Of a DNA stretch of 34,218 nt, positions 9,256 through 16,726 are shown piece after piece. Within the stretch, counting starts at the first letter, position 1. The number at the start of each line of letters is the position of its first letter. This stretch comes from Propionivibrio dicarboxylicus. GTDB lineage: Bacteria > Pseudomonadota > Gammaproteobacteria > Burkholderiales > Rhodocyclaceae. The stretch is from the NCBI GenBank assembly GCA_945902805.1, contig CAMDMZ010000044.1:1-34218 (forward strand). The letters are read 5' to 3'. The position numbers were made by a program, and so were the translations under genes. The notes beneath the pieces were generated by a model that saw nothing but the letters and a program-made list of their open reading frames with translations, had not been told where the DNA came from and did no database searches.

Positions 9256-12006
9256 TCATTCCTCTGTGACGAAACCGATCGACCGATGTTTCAGCGGAGG
9301 CTTCATCTGCCAGTTGAACAAATCATCGACCTTGACCCGCCGGGCATCGTCGCCCACTGATCGAGATACACGTAGGTTCTGGTTCCGAATGGATTTCAAG
9401 ACGAGCTTGCGCATGTCCCTGGCGTTGCCGGAGTAGCGATCCCGAGTTTTGGCGTAGCGGTGGCAGTAGTCCCGGAGTAATCGCAACGCATCCTGATCGA
9501 GGGCCAGGTCTTCGCTCGCAAACAGTCGCTCCGCAATCGCTGAAAGCTCATCGCCGCTGTAGTCCTCGAAGGCAAGGAATGTGTCGAAGCGCGATTTCAG
9601 TCCGGGATTGGATGCGAGGAATTGCTCCATTTCGTCCGGGTAACCGGCAACCACGACGACAAATTGCCCTCGCTGATCTTCGATGCGCTTGAGCAGCACC
9701 TGGATGGCCTCCGAGCCGAAGTCCTGTTCCGTCGATGACGCTAGTGCGTAAGCTTCATCGATGAAGAGCATCCCTCCTAATGCTTTATCGATCAGGGAAT
9801 TGGTCTTGGGTGCTGTCTGTCCGATAAACCCAGCGACCAATGCCTGTCGGTCACACTCGACGAGATGGCCACGCTCAAGCAGCCCCATGGCGCGATAGAT
9901 TTTCCCCAGGATGCGGGCCACGGTGGTTTTCCCGGTGCCCGGATTGCCGGTGAACACGAAGTGCGAGTTTAGGAATCGCCCCGGATCTTTGCCAACGACC
10001 CGGTAATACCGGACGAGATCGACAAGCTCGGCGACTTCCTGCGTCACGGCAGGGATGCCTGCCAAGGCTTCGAGTTCCGCAAGCGCCGCTGCCAAGGGCT
10101 GCTCATCGATCGGGATAAGCACCTGCTCTGCGATGCCGCTACGAAACACCGACTCGACATCGGCAAGGGTGACGTTCGTCAGCTCGCGGTATGACGCCGT
10201 TGCGGCAGACCCACGAAGCCGCTGGGCAAGCGCCGCCTTCACGTCGCGAACGATCCCTTTGACGTAGCGCACATTCCCGAAAGTGGCATCCCGGTCGCGA
10301 TAGGCTTCCTCCAGACGACTTTGCAGGTATCGGAGCGCATCGTCATCGATGGTGAGTTGCAATTTGCCGATGGTTTCTGTAGCGATGGCGAGAAGCTGCA
10401 CCGGTGTGTAGTCATCCAAGAAAACCTCACGCCTGCGGAATCGCGATCGCAGCCCCGGATTGCTCGCTAGAAACTGCTGCATCGGCTCAGGGTATCCGGC
10501 CACGATGACCCCGAAGTCCCGCCGCGAATCGCTCATCGCCTTGAGCAGGGTCTCGATAACTGCATTGCCGTAATCGTTGCGACTCTTGCCAGCCAGTGCA
10601 TATGCCTCATCAATGAAAAGGAAGCCGCCCTGCGCCTTGGCGATGACTTCCCGCGTCTTCTTTTCAGTTTCGCCAATCACTTCGCCAACCAGGTCGGCGC
10701 GACTGACTTCAACAACATGGCCCTTCGACAGCAGCCCTAGCCCCTTGTAAATGGCACCGAGCAAACGCGCTACCTTGGTCTTGCCGGTGCCCGGATTGCC
10801 CATGAGCACAAGCGAAACTGGCGGGTCCACATCCTCGGCTGGCTCGATGCCCAGCTTACGCAGTTGCTGGTTGTGCAGAACCACACTGATGTCACGTTCG
10901 ACAATGGCCTTGAGGGGTTCCAGTCCCGTCAGTCCGAGCAGGGTTTGGTAGTTCGATTCAGTGGTCAGGCTATCCAGGCGCACGTTCGGGCGTGTGCGCT
11001 GCGCAACCTGTTCCAGTTCGCCAACCGCGCGCCCAAGCTCGGCGGCCAGAAGATGTGGGCCGGTTGCCCTGAGCGTTTCAGCAACGGCCCGGTAGTACCA
11101 GAGGGTGCCCAATTTTCCGCCGCTAAACCTCGCCCAGATCTCATCGCCCTGGCTGCGAAGGTCTGCCAGCAGGCAGCGCGCATTGTGGAGCTTGTCGGCC
11201 GCGATCACCAGGCGAGCACTGTCCGACACTTTCGGCAGACCTTGCAGGAACGCCTCTTTTCTTTCTTGCCACTGCGGCTTGGGATACGCCATGGTGTCGG
11301 TGCAGCCCAGCACGATGTCGGCGATCTTCTGCGAGAACTTCCGACCGATCTCGCCCAAGGCATCCCATCCGCCGCCATTGTCCACCGCGTCATGCAGCAG
11401 CGCCGCAATCGCTTCGTCCTCGGTGCCGCCGTACTCCTGCACGATCGACGTAACCGCCAGACAGTGCGCAATGTACGGCACCGTCCCACCTTTGCGGGTT
11501 TGTTCGCGGTGGAAGTTCAACGCGGCGGTGATGGCCCGTCGGAAGCGCAGCGATGCTTCGAATTCACGCACCTTCTCGTCGCGCATATCGCCCAAGGGCG
11601 CGAGCGTTGCGAAAAACTCCTGTTGGTCCTTCGGGCTATAACGCTCGTAATGAATCATCCGGAAAGCGTTCCCGGAAAATGCTTTCAAGTCGGGCTTGAA
11701 GGCACGCAGGATAGCGGTACAAGCGTGGTTTAGACTGATGCACTGCTGCTCTGTCGGCAGAAAAACCGAACACTTGCACCCATTGAGCTCAACTCGGCTG
11801 GGCTTCTTGATAACGAGAAAGAGATCTTCCTGGAGTTGGATCGGCACCGAATAGCTGTGGCCATCTGATCCCCATTTGTGGGCTCGCTTCAGCAAGTCAG
11901 GTGACACATTCCGTGCCCACTCGACGAGTGCAAATAACGTCGTCCCGGCCTCTAAGAGAAGAATCTTGTTCGAACTTTGGGCTGTCTGCTGAGAGACGTC
12001 GTTCAT
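9256..12006 (-). CDS. HD domain plus tandem CbbX-type AAA+ ATPase
   Basis: A 916-residue protein with three recognisable parts. Residues about 155-285 are a SpoT/RelA-like HD phosphohydrolase domain with H181, H205-D206 and the later ADKLHN stretch (D271, N275), so all metal ligands are present. Two AAA+ modules of the CbbX/SpoVK type follow. The first has Walker A GNPGTGKT 403-410, Walker B FLFIDEA 462-468 and ASNPGLRSRF 514-523. The second has Walker A 687-694, Walker B MLFIDEA 746-752 and ASNPGLKSRF 798-807. About 150 N-terminal residues are of unknown type. CbbX-like ATPases act as hexameric remodelling motors. The HD domain suggests cleavage of a (p)ppGpp-like or other nucleotide, but no synthetase domain is seen. 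The gene converges on the defence operon and lies 3 bases after a small ORF, divergent to an XRE regulator. No Rubisco genes are nearby. Confidence 0.85.
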   Translation of the reverse strand: MNDVSQQTAQSSNKILLLEAGTTLFALVEWARNVSPDLLKRAHKWGSDGHSYSVPIQLQEDLFLVIKKPSRVELNGCKCSVFLPTEQQCISLNHACTAILRAFKPDLKAFSGNAFRMIHYERYSPKDQQEFFATLAPLGDMRDEKVREFEASLRFRRAITAALNFHREQTRKGGTVPYIAHCLAVTSIVQEYGGTEDEAIAALLHDAVDNGGGWDALGEIGRKFSQKIADIVLGCTDTMAYPKPQWQERKEAFLQGLPKVSDSARLVIAADKLHNARCLLADLRSQGDEIWARFSGGKLGTLWYYRAVAETLRATGPHLLAAELGRAVGELEQVAQRTRPNVRLDSLTTESNYQTLLGLTGLEPLKAIVERDISVVLHNQQLRKLGIEPAEDVDPPVSLVLMGNPGTGKTKVARLLGAIYKGLGLLSKGHVVEVSRADLVGEVIGETEKKTREVIAKAQGGFLFIDEAYALAGKSRNDYGNAVIETLLKAMSDSRRDFGVIVAGYPEPMQQFLASNPGLRSRFRRREVFLDDYTPVQLLAIATETIGKLQLTIDDDALRYLQSRLEEAYRDRDATFGNVRYVKGIVRDVKAALAQRLRGSAATASYRELTNVTLADVESVFRSGIAEQVLIPIDEQPLAAALAELEALAGIPAVTQEVAELVDLVRYYRVVGKDPGRFLNSHFVFTGNPGTGKTTVARILGKIYRAMGLLERGHLVECDRQALVAGFIGQTAPKTNSLIDKALGGMLFIDEAYALASSTEQDFGSEAIQVLLKRIEDQRGQFVVVVAGYPDEMEQFLASNPGLKSRFDTFLAFEDYSGDELSAIAERLFASEDLALDQDALRLLRDYCHRYAKTRDRYSGNARDMRKLVLKSIRNQNLRVSRSVGDDARRVKVDDLFNWQMKPPLKHRSIGFVTEE

Positions 12007-12009
12007 CGA

Positions 12010-12210
12010 CTAGCGCGCCACTTCCACAATATTGCGAAGCAAAATAACCCTAATGGCGAAGCGGACGATCGTGGAGGCGCTCCAAGTATCGGTAAGGGAT
12101 TGGTCGTCATCGTCACGATTCCACACCGGCTCAACGCACGGCCACCGGTCGCGTTCGCACAATAGGCGGCCAAGTTGGTCCTTGGTGTTGTCGTCGTAAT
12201 TGTCAGCCAT
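12010..12210 (-). CDS. Small acidic hypothetical protein (uncertain)
   Basis: A 66-codon frame from ATG at 12210-12208, with an in-frame TTG ten codons upstream at 12240. It ends 3 bases before the start of the HD-AAA+ gene on the same strand, a spacing that suggests translational coupling. The peptide has an acidic N-terminal half (MADNYDDNTKDQ and a DDDD run) and a more hydrophobic, arginine-containing end (VRFAIRVILLRNIVEVAR). No ribosome site is evident and I do not recognise a family. It could be a regulatory leader peptide or a chance frame. Confidence 0.35.
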   Translation of the reverse strand: MADNYDDNTKDQLGRLLCERDRWPCVEPVWNRDDDDQSLTDTWSASTIVRFAIRVILLRNIVEVAR

Positions 12211-12271
12211 TCGGCAGGAGCGATCAGTTTTCTGGATCAAACCCAGGCGATCAGGATCATGCGCCTGAGAA

Positions 12272-12310
12272 TGACGTTGAATTGACGTGTGACGTCATTG
12301 TAATTGACGT
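12272..12310. promoter_or_regulatory. Phased TGACGT operator cluster in a divergent promoter region
   Basis: TGACGT occurs at 12272, 12283, 12290 and 12305 on the + strand. The copy at 12290 forms the palindrome TGACGTCA. The longer box AATTGACGT is at 12280 and again at 12302, 22 bases apart, and the first two TGACGT copies are 11 bases apart, so three copies lie on one face of the helix. The cluster sits between the minus-strand HD-AAA+ unit and the + strand XRE regulator, where an autoregulatory operator would be expected. Binding by the XRE protein is inferred. Confidence 0.5.
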
Positions 12311-12333
12311 TGTGCGCTTTGCGCGAGGCGTCA

Positions 12334-12711
12334 ATGCACACCAACATTCAGCCCATGCACATTGGGCAAGTTATTCGAGCTATCCGGGAGGCACGCAAGG
12401 CGACGCTTGAGGAAATAGCGTTCGCCGCAAACACCAATGCCAGCAACCTTTCCCGTATTGAGCGTGGGCAGCAGGGATATTCCCCAGAGGTGCTGGAGCG
12501 GATTGCACTCGCCCTCGGGGTCACGGTTGCCGAGCTACATGTGCAAGCTGAAACGGTAGACAGCTCCGGGGCAAAGTCCGATCCAGGGACGCCGGGGCAA
12601 CGATCTGCTAGTGCACTCACTGCGAAATATGCGGCACTAACACCGGAACACCGGGAGCTCACTGACGAGTTCGTTGCCTTGCTGCTGCGTCGGCAACGGG
12701 CAGCAAAGTAA
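12334..12711 (+). CDS. XRE-family helix-turn-helix regulator
   Basis: A DNA-binding protein of about 125 residues. The N-terminal half is a Cro/C1-type HTH: the recognition region includes EEIAFAANTNASNLSRIERG, followed by SPEVLERIALALGVTVAEL. The C-terminal third (ALTAKYAALTPEHRELTDEF...) is a short helix that could dimerise. ATG at 12334 is used because the next ATG (12355) begins close to the HTH, while the upstream TTG at 12304 lies inside the operator cluster. None of these has a strong ribosome site. It is divergent from the HD-AAA+ unit and probably represses that unit and itself through the TGACGT boxes. Confidence 0.8.
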   Translation: MHTNIQPMHIGQVIRAIREARKATLEEIAFAANTNASNLSRIERGQQGYSPEVLERIALALGVTVAELHVQAETVDSSGAKSDPGTPGQRSASALTAKYAALTPEHRELTDEFVALLLRRQRAAK

Positions 12712-12795
12712 GGCAGCCCTTTCAACGTATCGTCGCCGCCTCGCCAGCACCGACCTTTGCTACTGTTCGCCTACACTGTGGCAAGAGTGTCAGTA

Positions 12796-12808
12796 TCATG
12801 TCACATGA
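12796..12808. promoter_or_regulatory. Short palindrome upstream of the 12869 cassette
   Basis: TCATGT and ACATGA form a perfect inverted repeat around a single central C, 61 bases before the ATG at 12869. This could be an operator of the following two-gene cassette; the binding protein is unknown. The rest of 12712-12868 shows no clear gene or terminator. Confidence 0.3.
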
Positions 12809-12868
12809 ATCGTAGAATATTTTTACAGGCTCACTTCATGAGCTTGCTATCGGCGATCATGTTCCACG

Positions 12869-13186
12869 ATGCAACCGACAAATTTCCGTATGAACTGGCT
12901 TGACCATCCTAAAGTCCGCCTTTTTCCACCTGTGACCCGTAGCGCGGCACTCGACATCGCGCGGCAGGTTCTATCGCCTCCCGCATCGATGGAATCGTTG
13001 GTCTGCTTGGGTCGAAAGCCAGAGAATTTCAACATTTACGCCAACATCCCGGAACCGTGCTGGTTGATCGTCACCGCATGGGGTGACGGCAAGGATGGTC
13101 TTATGATTCGCAGCAGCGGAGTTATTGCCGTCGGCAGGCTAACGGGCAAGGTGCATTACGATGGCCCGGCCGGGGATGAGGGGTAG
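12869..13186 (+). CDS. Hypothetical protein, first gene of a two-gene cassette
   Basis: A 105-residue protein I do not recognise. It has no signal peptide or membrane segment. It contains LIVTAWGDGKDGLMIRSSG and ends GPAGDEG. An alternative start is the ATG at 12890 (MNWLDHPKV). Neither start has a strong ribosome site. The stop lies 5 bases before the GTG start of the next gene, whose ribosome site overlaps the end of this frame, so the two are probably co-translated. Confidence 0.5.
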   Translation: MQPTNFRMNWLDHPKVRLFPPVTRSAALDIARQVLSPPASMESLVCLGRKPENFNIYANIPEPCWLIVTAWGDGKDGLMIRSSGVIAVGRLTGKVHYDGPAGDEG

Positions 13187-13191
13187 CAAGG

Positions 13192-13896
13192 GTGAGCGCC
13201 TGGACTTTGCTCTATATCTACGTTGCGGGCACCGCCTTGGTGGCGCTGCGCATCGGTTGGCATATCCGCCAAAGGCTAGACAAGTATGACCGGATATTCA
13301 GCGATGTCTGGTCGACGTTCTGGTTCGAGGTAATCCTGTGGCCCCTGCTCCTGCTAAAACCCGACAGCCTGATCAATCCGAAATTCTCTGAATCTTTCTG
13401 GCACGAAGGGCGCGCGGAGGCCGAGCGCGAGCTTGATCGGCTGGAAGCGAATTTGCCACAGTGCACCGCTTTCATCCGCTATGCGCCCAAGCGCGATGAA
13501 TCCGGAGAGTGCGACAGCCAATTTGTTTTCGATGCCGCCGAAGTGCTGGCGATCATGGAAAAGCGCCTGGCCGAGTTGCCGGCCGACGAGCTTGGCCGCT
13601 ATCCAGGAATACTCGACTGGCTGCGCCGGCGCGATATCGCCCGCCTCGATCCCGTCGATGTACCGGCTCCCTGGAATGGCGGGTTCCTCAATATCGCCGT
13701 TGGAATGATGAATCGCGGACTTGGGCAGGTGCGGTGCGGCCCATGCGGCGAGATCATTCCGCAAGACCGGCTTACCCTCGATTCGGGGCCAATGAACATG
13801 GTGACATCGGGGTGGTCCTTTCACGTTTGGCGTTGTCCGCAGGGGCACAAGCTGTTGACCAAGGACGCCATGCATTTCTTCATTCGCTCGAATTAG
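13192..13896 (+). CDS. Membrane-anchored protein with a C-terminal zinc-ribbon-like motif
   Basis: A 234-residue protein of unknown family starting at GTG, with an AAGG-type ribosome site directly in front. Residues 3-20 (LLYIYVAGTALVALRI) and about 41-56 (WFEVILWPLLLL) are hydrophobic and probably membrane segments. The rest is soluble. Near the end CGPC and a later CPQGH, about 35 residues apart, look like the two halves of a zinc ribbon. Cytoplasmic orientation of the ribbon is likely given reducing conditions there. It is coupled to the upstream small gene and converges on the operon at 13979-15937. Confidence 0.65.
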   Translation: MSAWTLLYIYVAGTALVALRIGWHIRQRLDKYDRIFSDVWSTFWFEVILWPLLLLKPDSLINPKFSESFWHEGRAEAERELDRLEANLPQCTAFIRYAPKRDESGECDSQFVFDAAEVLAIMEKRLAELPADELGRYPGILDWLRRRDIARLDPVDVPAPWNGGFLNIAVGMMNRGLGQVRCGPCGEIIPQDRLTLDSGPMNMVTSGWSFHVWRCPQGHKLLTKDAMHFFIRSN

Positions 13897-13911
13897 GCAC
13901 CCATTGATGAT

Positions 13912-13941
13912 CAGCCACGCCGTAGGCTGAGTCGGTGACTC
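13912..13941. terminator. Tandem short hairpins between convergent genes
   Basis: CAGCC/GGCTG (13912-13929, 8-base loop) is followed by GAGTC/GACTC (13929-13941, 3-base loop) in the 82-base gap between converging stops. No T-run is present, so this is a weak terminator call. Confidence 0.25.
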
Positions 13942-13978
13942 GGGGCAAATCACGGCGCGAGAAGGAATAGCGCTTCTG

Positions 13979-14353
13979 CTACCCAGGCAGGTCGGCAGTC
14001 GCGCGCTCCTTGTTTCGGTTTTGCTCCCTTTCATAGTTGGCGAAAACAACCGCCAGCTCATCCAGCGCGGCCTTGAAATCGTGGTCAGCCTTGGCCTTGC
14101 GCATGGCCTCGGCCTGCTCTGGCGTCAAGTCGAGCCGCCGCAATGAAATGTCGGGGGTGAATCCTCTCTGCGCTGGGCCGGCATCGGTATCCAGATCGCC
14201 ACCAAGCGACTCGACGATCCATGAGGACAGAATGCCGTATCCCATGGCGGTGTAATCCCGGTCCTCCGTTTCTCGAGCGACATAGACGATCCTCCCGACA
14301 TTCGGCCAGCGGCCCTTGATGACGATGGCCACATCCCCAAGTTTGGCGTTCAT
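13979..14353 (-). CDS. Hypothetical protein, third gene of the phosphatase operon
   Basis: A 124-residue soluble protein. The start MNAKLGDVAIVIKGRWPNVG looks like a small beta-barrel (SH3- or KOW-like) opening, and the C-terminal third is helical and charged (AEAMRKAKADHDFKAALDEL). I do not recognise a family. Its ATG overlaps the stop of the preceding gene by 4 bases (ATGA), so translation is coupled. Confidence 0.65.
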   Translation of the reverse strand: MNAKLGDVAIVIKGRWPNVGRIVYVARETEDRDYTAMGYGILSSWIVESLGGDLDTDAGPAQRGFTPDISLRRLDLTPEQAEAMRKAKADHDFKAALDELAVVFANYEREQNRNKERATADLPG

Positions 14354-15006
14354 TCCGGCGATTCCCAGCGCACGTCGAGCCGGTAATGAGCGGCGTCCTT
14401 GGTGTCGTAAGGCCCGCTATACACCTTGATCGTTTTTTCGTCATCCAGGGCCGCCAGCAGTTCTTCAGATGTGTATGCATTATCGTAGCCTGCATAGGAC
14501 TCAGTACCTATGACCACCGGCAGCAACGGCCGATTGGAAATACAGGCATCCCAAAACTTGCCCTTGCTCTCTTTCAACATCGCCGTGGCGACCTCGATAT
14601 TTGCCCAGTCGTCAAACGGCCCATCGGCTACCTCAAACCCGATTTCTGCCAGTCGTTCAGATGACAAAAGTAGTGTGACGTAACCACAACCATATTCGCG
14701 CAGCTCTCCTACCTCGGCGGCGTCGGTGTTGGCCTTCCACCAGCGCCCTGGCAGCATTCGCAGCGACACCGGCTCATGCAGTCCAAGCTTGGCCAGGTTG
14801 CTCACTACCGTGTCTGACATTTTGCGTATCGAGGCAGTCACCGGCAGATCATCTCGCTGCTTGAAGCTGGTCGCCAGATAGACATGCCGCTGAGCCACAT
14901 TGCTCGCTATGGGAGCAGATGCCTTGTCAAGCGCCTCACTGGCAAGCCGGATGGCTTCCTGTTGCAGTTCATTTTCCCGGATCAGTTCAATTCTGGATTT
15001 GCTCAT
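14350..15006 (-). CDS. Hypothetical protein, second gene of the phosphatase operon
   Basis: A 218-residue soluble protein I do not recognise. The N-terminus is a helical, glutamate-rich segment (ENELQQEAIRLASEALDKA). The middle has HVYLATSFKQRDD and a stretch on a MLPGRWWKAN motif, and the C-terminal part includes LLPVVIGTESYAGYDN. No membrane segment or signal peptide is seen. It starts 7 bases after the phosphatase stop and overlaps the next gene by 4 bases. The shared transcription unit suggests a common pathway with the phosphatase. Confidence 0.7.
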   Translation of the reverse strand: MSKSRIELIRENELQQEAIRLASEALDKASAPIASNVAQRHVYLATSFKQRDDLPVTASIRKMSDTVVSNLAKLGLHEPVSLRMLPGRWWKANTDAAEVGELREYGCGYVTLLLSSERLAEIGFEVADGPFDDWANIEVATAMLKESKGKFWDACISNRPLLPVVIGTESYAGYDNAYTSEELLAALDDEKTIKVYSGPYDTKDAAHYRLDVRWESPE

Positions 15007-15013
15007 GATTCCC

Positions 15014-15937
15014 TCAACCCTTTACCCAGATCAGCTTATCGTTATTCAGTAGAATCTCGCCATCCCACCGATAGGCCACCAGCGGCCCATTGATGCCCGC
15101 ACCATAATCAAGCACAGCCGTTGTGGCGTTCTGCACACCAGGCGTACCGGTCAGCCAGTAGTGCCCGACAAATGTTGGTACGTTGCTCGACGCGCCGAGC
15201 TTCACTTCCTTCGGCATCGGTATATCTGGAATTCGGCTCCGCTCTCCCTCAGGCACCAGTGCTGCCTTGCGATAGCTTGTGGCCGAGTCATCCCACCAGC
15301 GAACCCGAATCTCTTTCCTTGGCACTTCATTGTGATCGAGGAAGGTGTCGCCGCCCGGCAAACTAACTTCATACCCCTTGGTAACATACTCAATGGCTTG
15401 CCAGGGCGCCGTACGCTTGCGGTAGGAACCGATCAGAAACGCGTCGCCGAGTTTCCCATTGCGGTCCTGCGCGGCCTTGATCACGTCGATGCTGTCGGGG
15501 TTCCACCAGGCGTGGCAGAGGCGGATCGATCCCAAGTCAAGGACAGGGGGCAAGGTCTTGAACCAATCCACCAGTTCCATGTGCAGGGGCGAATCCATGC
15601 CAACCTGACGCAGGAATTCCTTGTGCTCTTTCATCTTGGCCTCGATACGCGGGCGCAGGTAGTCCGAGCCTTCCGGATCGCGCATGCCGCAGCCGAGCGC
15701 ATTCCATTCGTGATTTCCCATTATCGTCCGACCACTACCGGCCTCGATCATGTTGCGGACGATGTTGATGACTTCAACTTGTTCGGGGCCGCGATCAATC
15801 AAGTCACCCAGAAAGAGTGCCTGACGCCCTTCGGGATGACGATAAGCGCCATCCTTGATCCGATACCCGAGCTTCTTGAGCAGTGCCTTCATTTTTCCGC
15901 CTTGCCCGTGCACATCGCCAATGATGTCGTAGCCCAT
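15014..15937 (-). CDS. PPP-type metallophosphatase (ApaH/PrpE-like)
   Basis: A 307-residue calcineurin-like phosphoesterase. The metal-binding motifs are complete and in order: GDVHG with D8 and H10, GDLIDRG with D45 and D48-R49, GNHE at 74-77, then H142 and H259 as candidate later ligands. This arrangement is that of the PPP family, which includes bacterial ApaH and PrpE (dinucleoside polyphosphate hydrolysis) and Ser/Thr phosphatases. The substrate cannot be decided from sequence alone. An AAGG ribosome site precedes the ATG. It is first in a three-gene operon and shares a 69-base divergent promoter region with an NrtR-like Nudix regulator, which hints at a nucleotide-linked role. Confidence 0.8.
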   Translation of the reverse strand: MGYDIIGDVHGQGGKMKALLKKLGYRIKDGAYRHPEGRQALFLGDLIDRGPEQVEVINIVRNMIEAGSGRTIMGNHEWNALGCGMRDPEGSDYLRPRIEAKMKEHKEFLRQVGMDSPLHMELVDWFKTLPPVLDLGSIRLCHAWWNPDSIDVIKAAQDRNGKLGDAFLIGSYRKRTAPWQAIEYVTKGYEVSLPGGDTFLDHNEVPRKEIRVRWWDDSATSYRKAALVPEGERSRIPDIPMPKEVKLGASSNVPTFVGHYWLTGTPGVQNATTAVLDYGAGINGPLVAYRWDGEILLNNDKLIWVKG

Positions 15938-15955
15938 GATTGTTGCCTTCTTCTC

Positions 15956-16000
15956 TTAGTGGCATTACACTACTAACTATAGATTACTTAGTGGTGAATT
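15956..16000. promoter_or_regulatory. Candidate NrtR-type operator in a divergent promoter
   Basis: An imperfect palindrome at 15956-15976 has arms TTAGT (15956-15960) and ACTAA (15972-15976). A third box, TTAGTGGTGAATT, is at 15988-16000. The inverse of 15968-15976 (TTAGTAGTG) closely resembles that third box. All lie between the divergent starts of the phosphatase operon and the Nudix regulator, so they probably control both. Binding by the regulator is inferred from position. Confidence 0.5.
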
Positions 16001-16006
16001 GCAACT

Positions 16007-16699
16007 ATGATCGAAACATTGGCAGTATCAAGTGATATTCCGGCAACAGCCCAGCTCCACCCGATGCCATTCACGCGCATTGAACTGGCGATCCTGTCGA
16101 TTGTCGATGGCCGTCTTGCCGTGTTGCTGGGCAAACGCGCGGGTGCTCCACACAAGGGAAAGTGGGCACTGCCGGGGGGCGTTCTCAGGATTGATCTGGA
16201 TCGTGACCTAGAAGGTGCGGCGCAGCGCATTGCGGGGGAGCGTCTCGGTGTGACATTGCCTTATCTGCGCCAATTACAGGCAGTCGGCGGCAAGTCACGG
16301 GATTCCAGGGCGCCTTGGGCGCTGAGCATCGCTTATCGCGCACTGCTCCCTTCGGATGCGATAGATCCAAAGGCAGGCAAGCGACTGGAAGCCATCCGGT
16401 GGTGTGCTGTCGATGAAGCCATAGCGGACTCTAAACTCGCTTTTGATCACGCGGACTTGATTCGCTCGGCAATGGAAGCCACTCGCGCCGAGATCGAGCG
16501 TCTTGAACTACCGTTTGGCTTTCTTCCGGAGGCATTTACCCTTGGTGAGCTGCAGTCTTGCTGCGAGGCAATCCTTGGACGACGCCTGGATAAGTCGAGT
16601 TTCCGGCGACGCCTCGACGAACGGGAGTTACTTGAACCTGTTGCCGGAGAAATGAGAACAGGGGCATTCAGACCGGCGCAACTGTACCGCAGACGTTAA
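16007..16699 (+). CDS. NrtR-like Nudix transcriptional regulator
   Basis: A 230-residue protein with an N-terminal Nudix domain and a C-terminal winged-helix part (from about residue 165, LPFGFLPEAFTLGELQ...DKSSFRRRLDER). This is the layout of NrtR, which senses ADP-ribose-type ligands and represses NAD metabolism genes. The Nudix box is degenerate: where active enzymes have REVxEExG this one has RIAGERLG, with catalytic glutamates missing, as expected for a sensor rather than a hydrolase. No NAD biosynthesis gene is next to it. The nearest partner is the divergent phosphatase operon sharing the TTAGT boxes. A terminator-like structure follows the stop directly. Symbol left empty because the target pathway is not shown. 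Confidence 0.8.
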   Translation: MIETLAVSSDIPATAQLHPMPFTRIELAILSIVDGRLAVLLGKRAGAPHKGKWALPGGVLRIDLDRDLEGAAQRIAGERLGVTLPYLRQLQAVGGKSRDSRAPWALSIAYRALLPSDAIDPKAGKRLEAIRWCAVDEAIADSKLAFDHADLIRSAMEATRAEIERLELPFGFLPEAFTLGELQSCCEAILGRRLDKSSFRRRLDERELLEPVAGEMRTGAFRPAQLYRRR

Positions 16700-16726
16700 A
16701 AAACAAGCACTCCCGGATGCGTTTTT
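16698..16726 (+). terminator. Rho-independent terminator after the Nudix regulator
   Basis: AAAAAC (16699-16704) pairs with GTTTTT (16721-16726), and GCA with TGC inside it, around an 8-base loop with a small bulge. The 3' arm ends in a T-run, and the structure begins at the stop codon of the Nudix gene. Confidence 0.5.

Noticed and set aside
10864-11733. 289-codon + strand frame
   Set aside because: Antisense to the HD domain and first AAA+ module; no motif of its own.
9256-12006. Rubisco activase (CbbX) role for the AAA+ protein
   Set aside because: It has two AAA+ modules and an HD domain and no Rubisco genes are nearby, so only the family similarity is retained.
15161-15976. 271-codon + strand frame over the phosphatase
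   Set aside because: Antisense to the intact phosphatase metal-site motifs.
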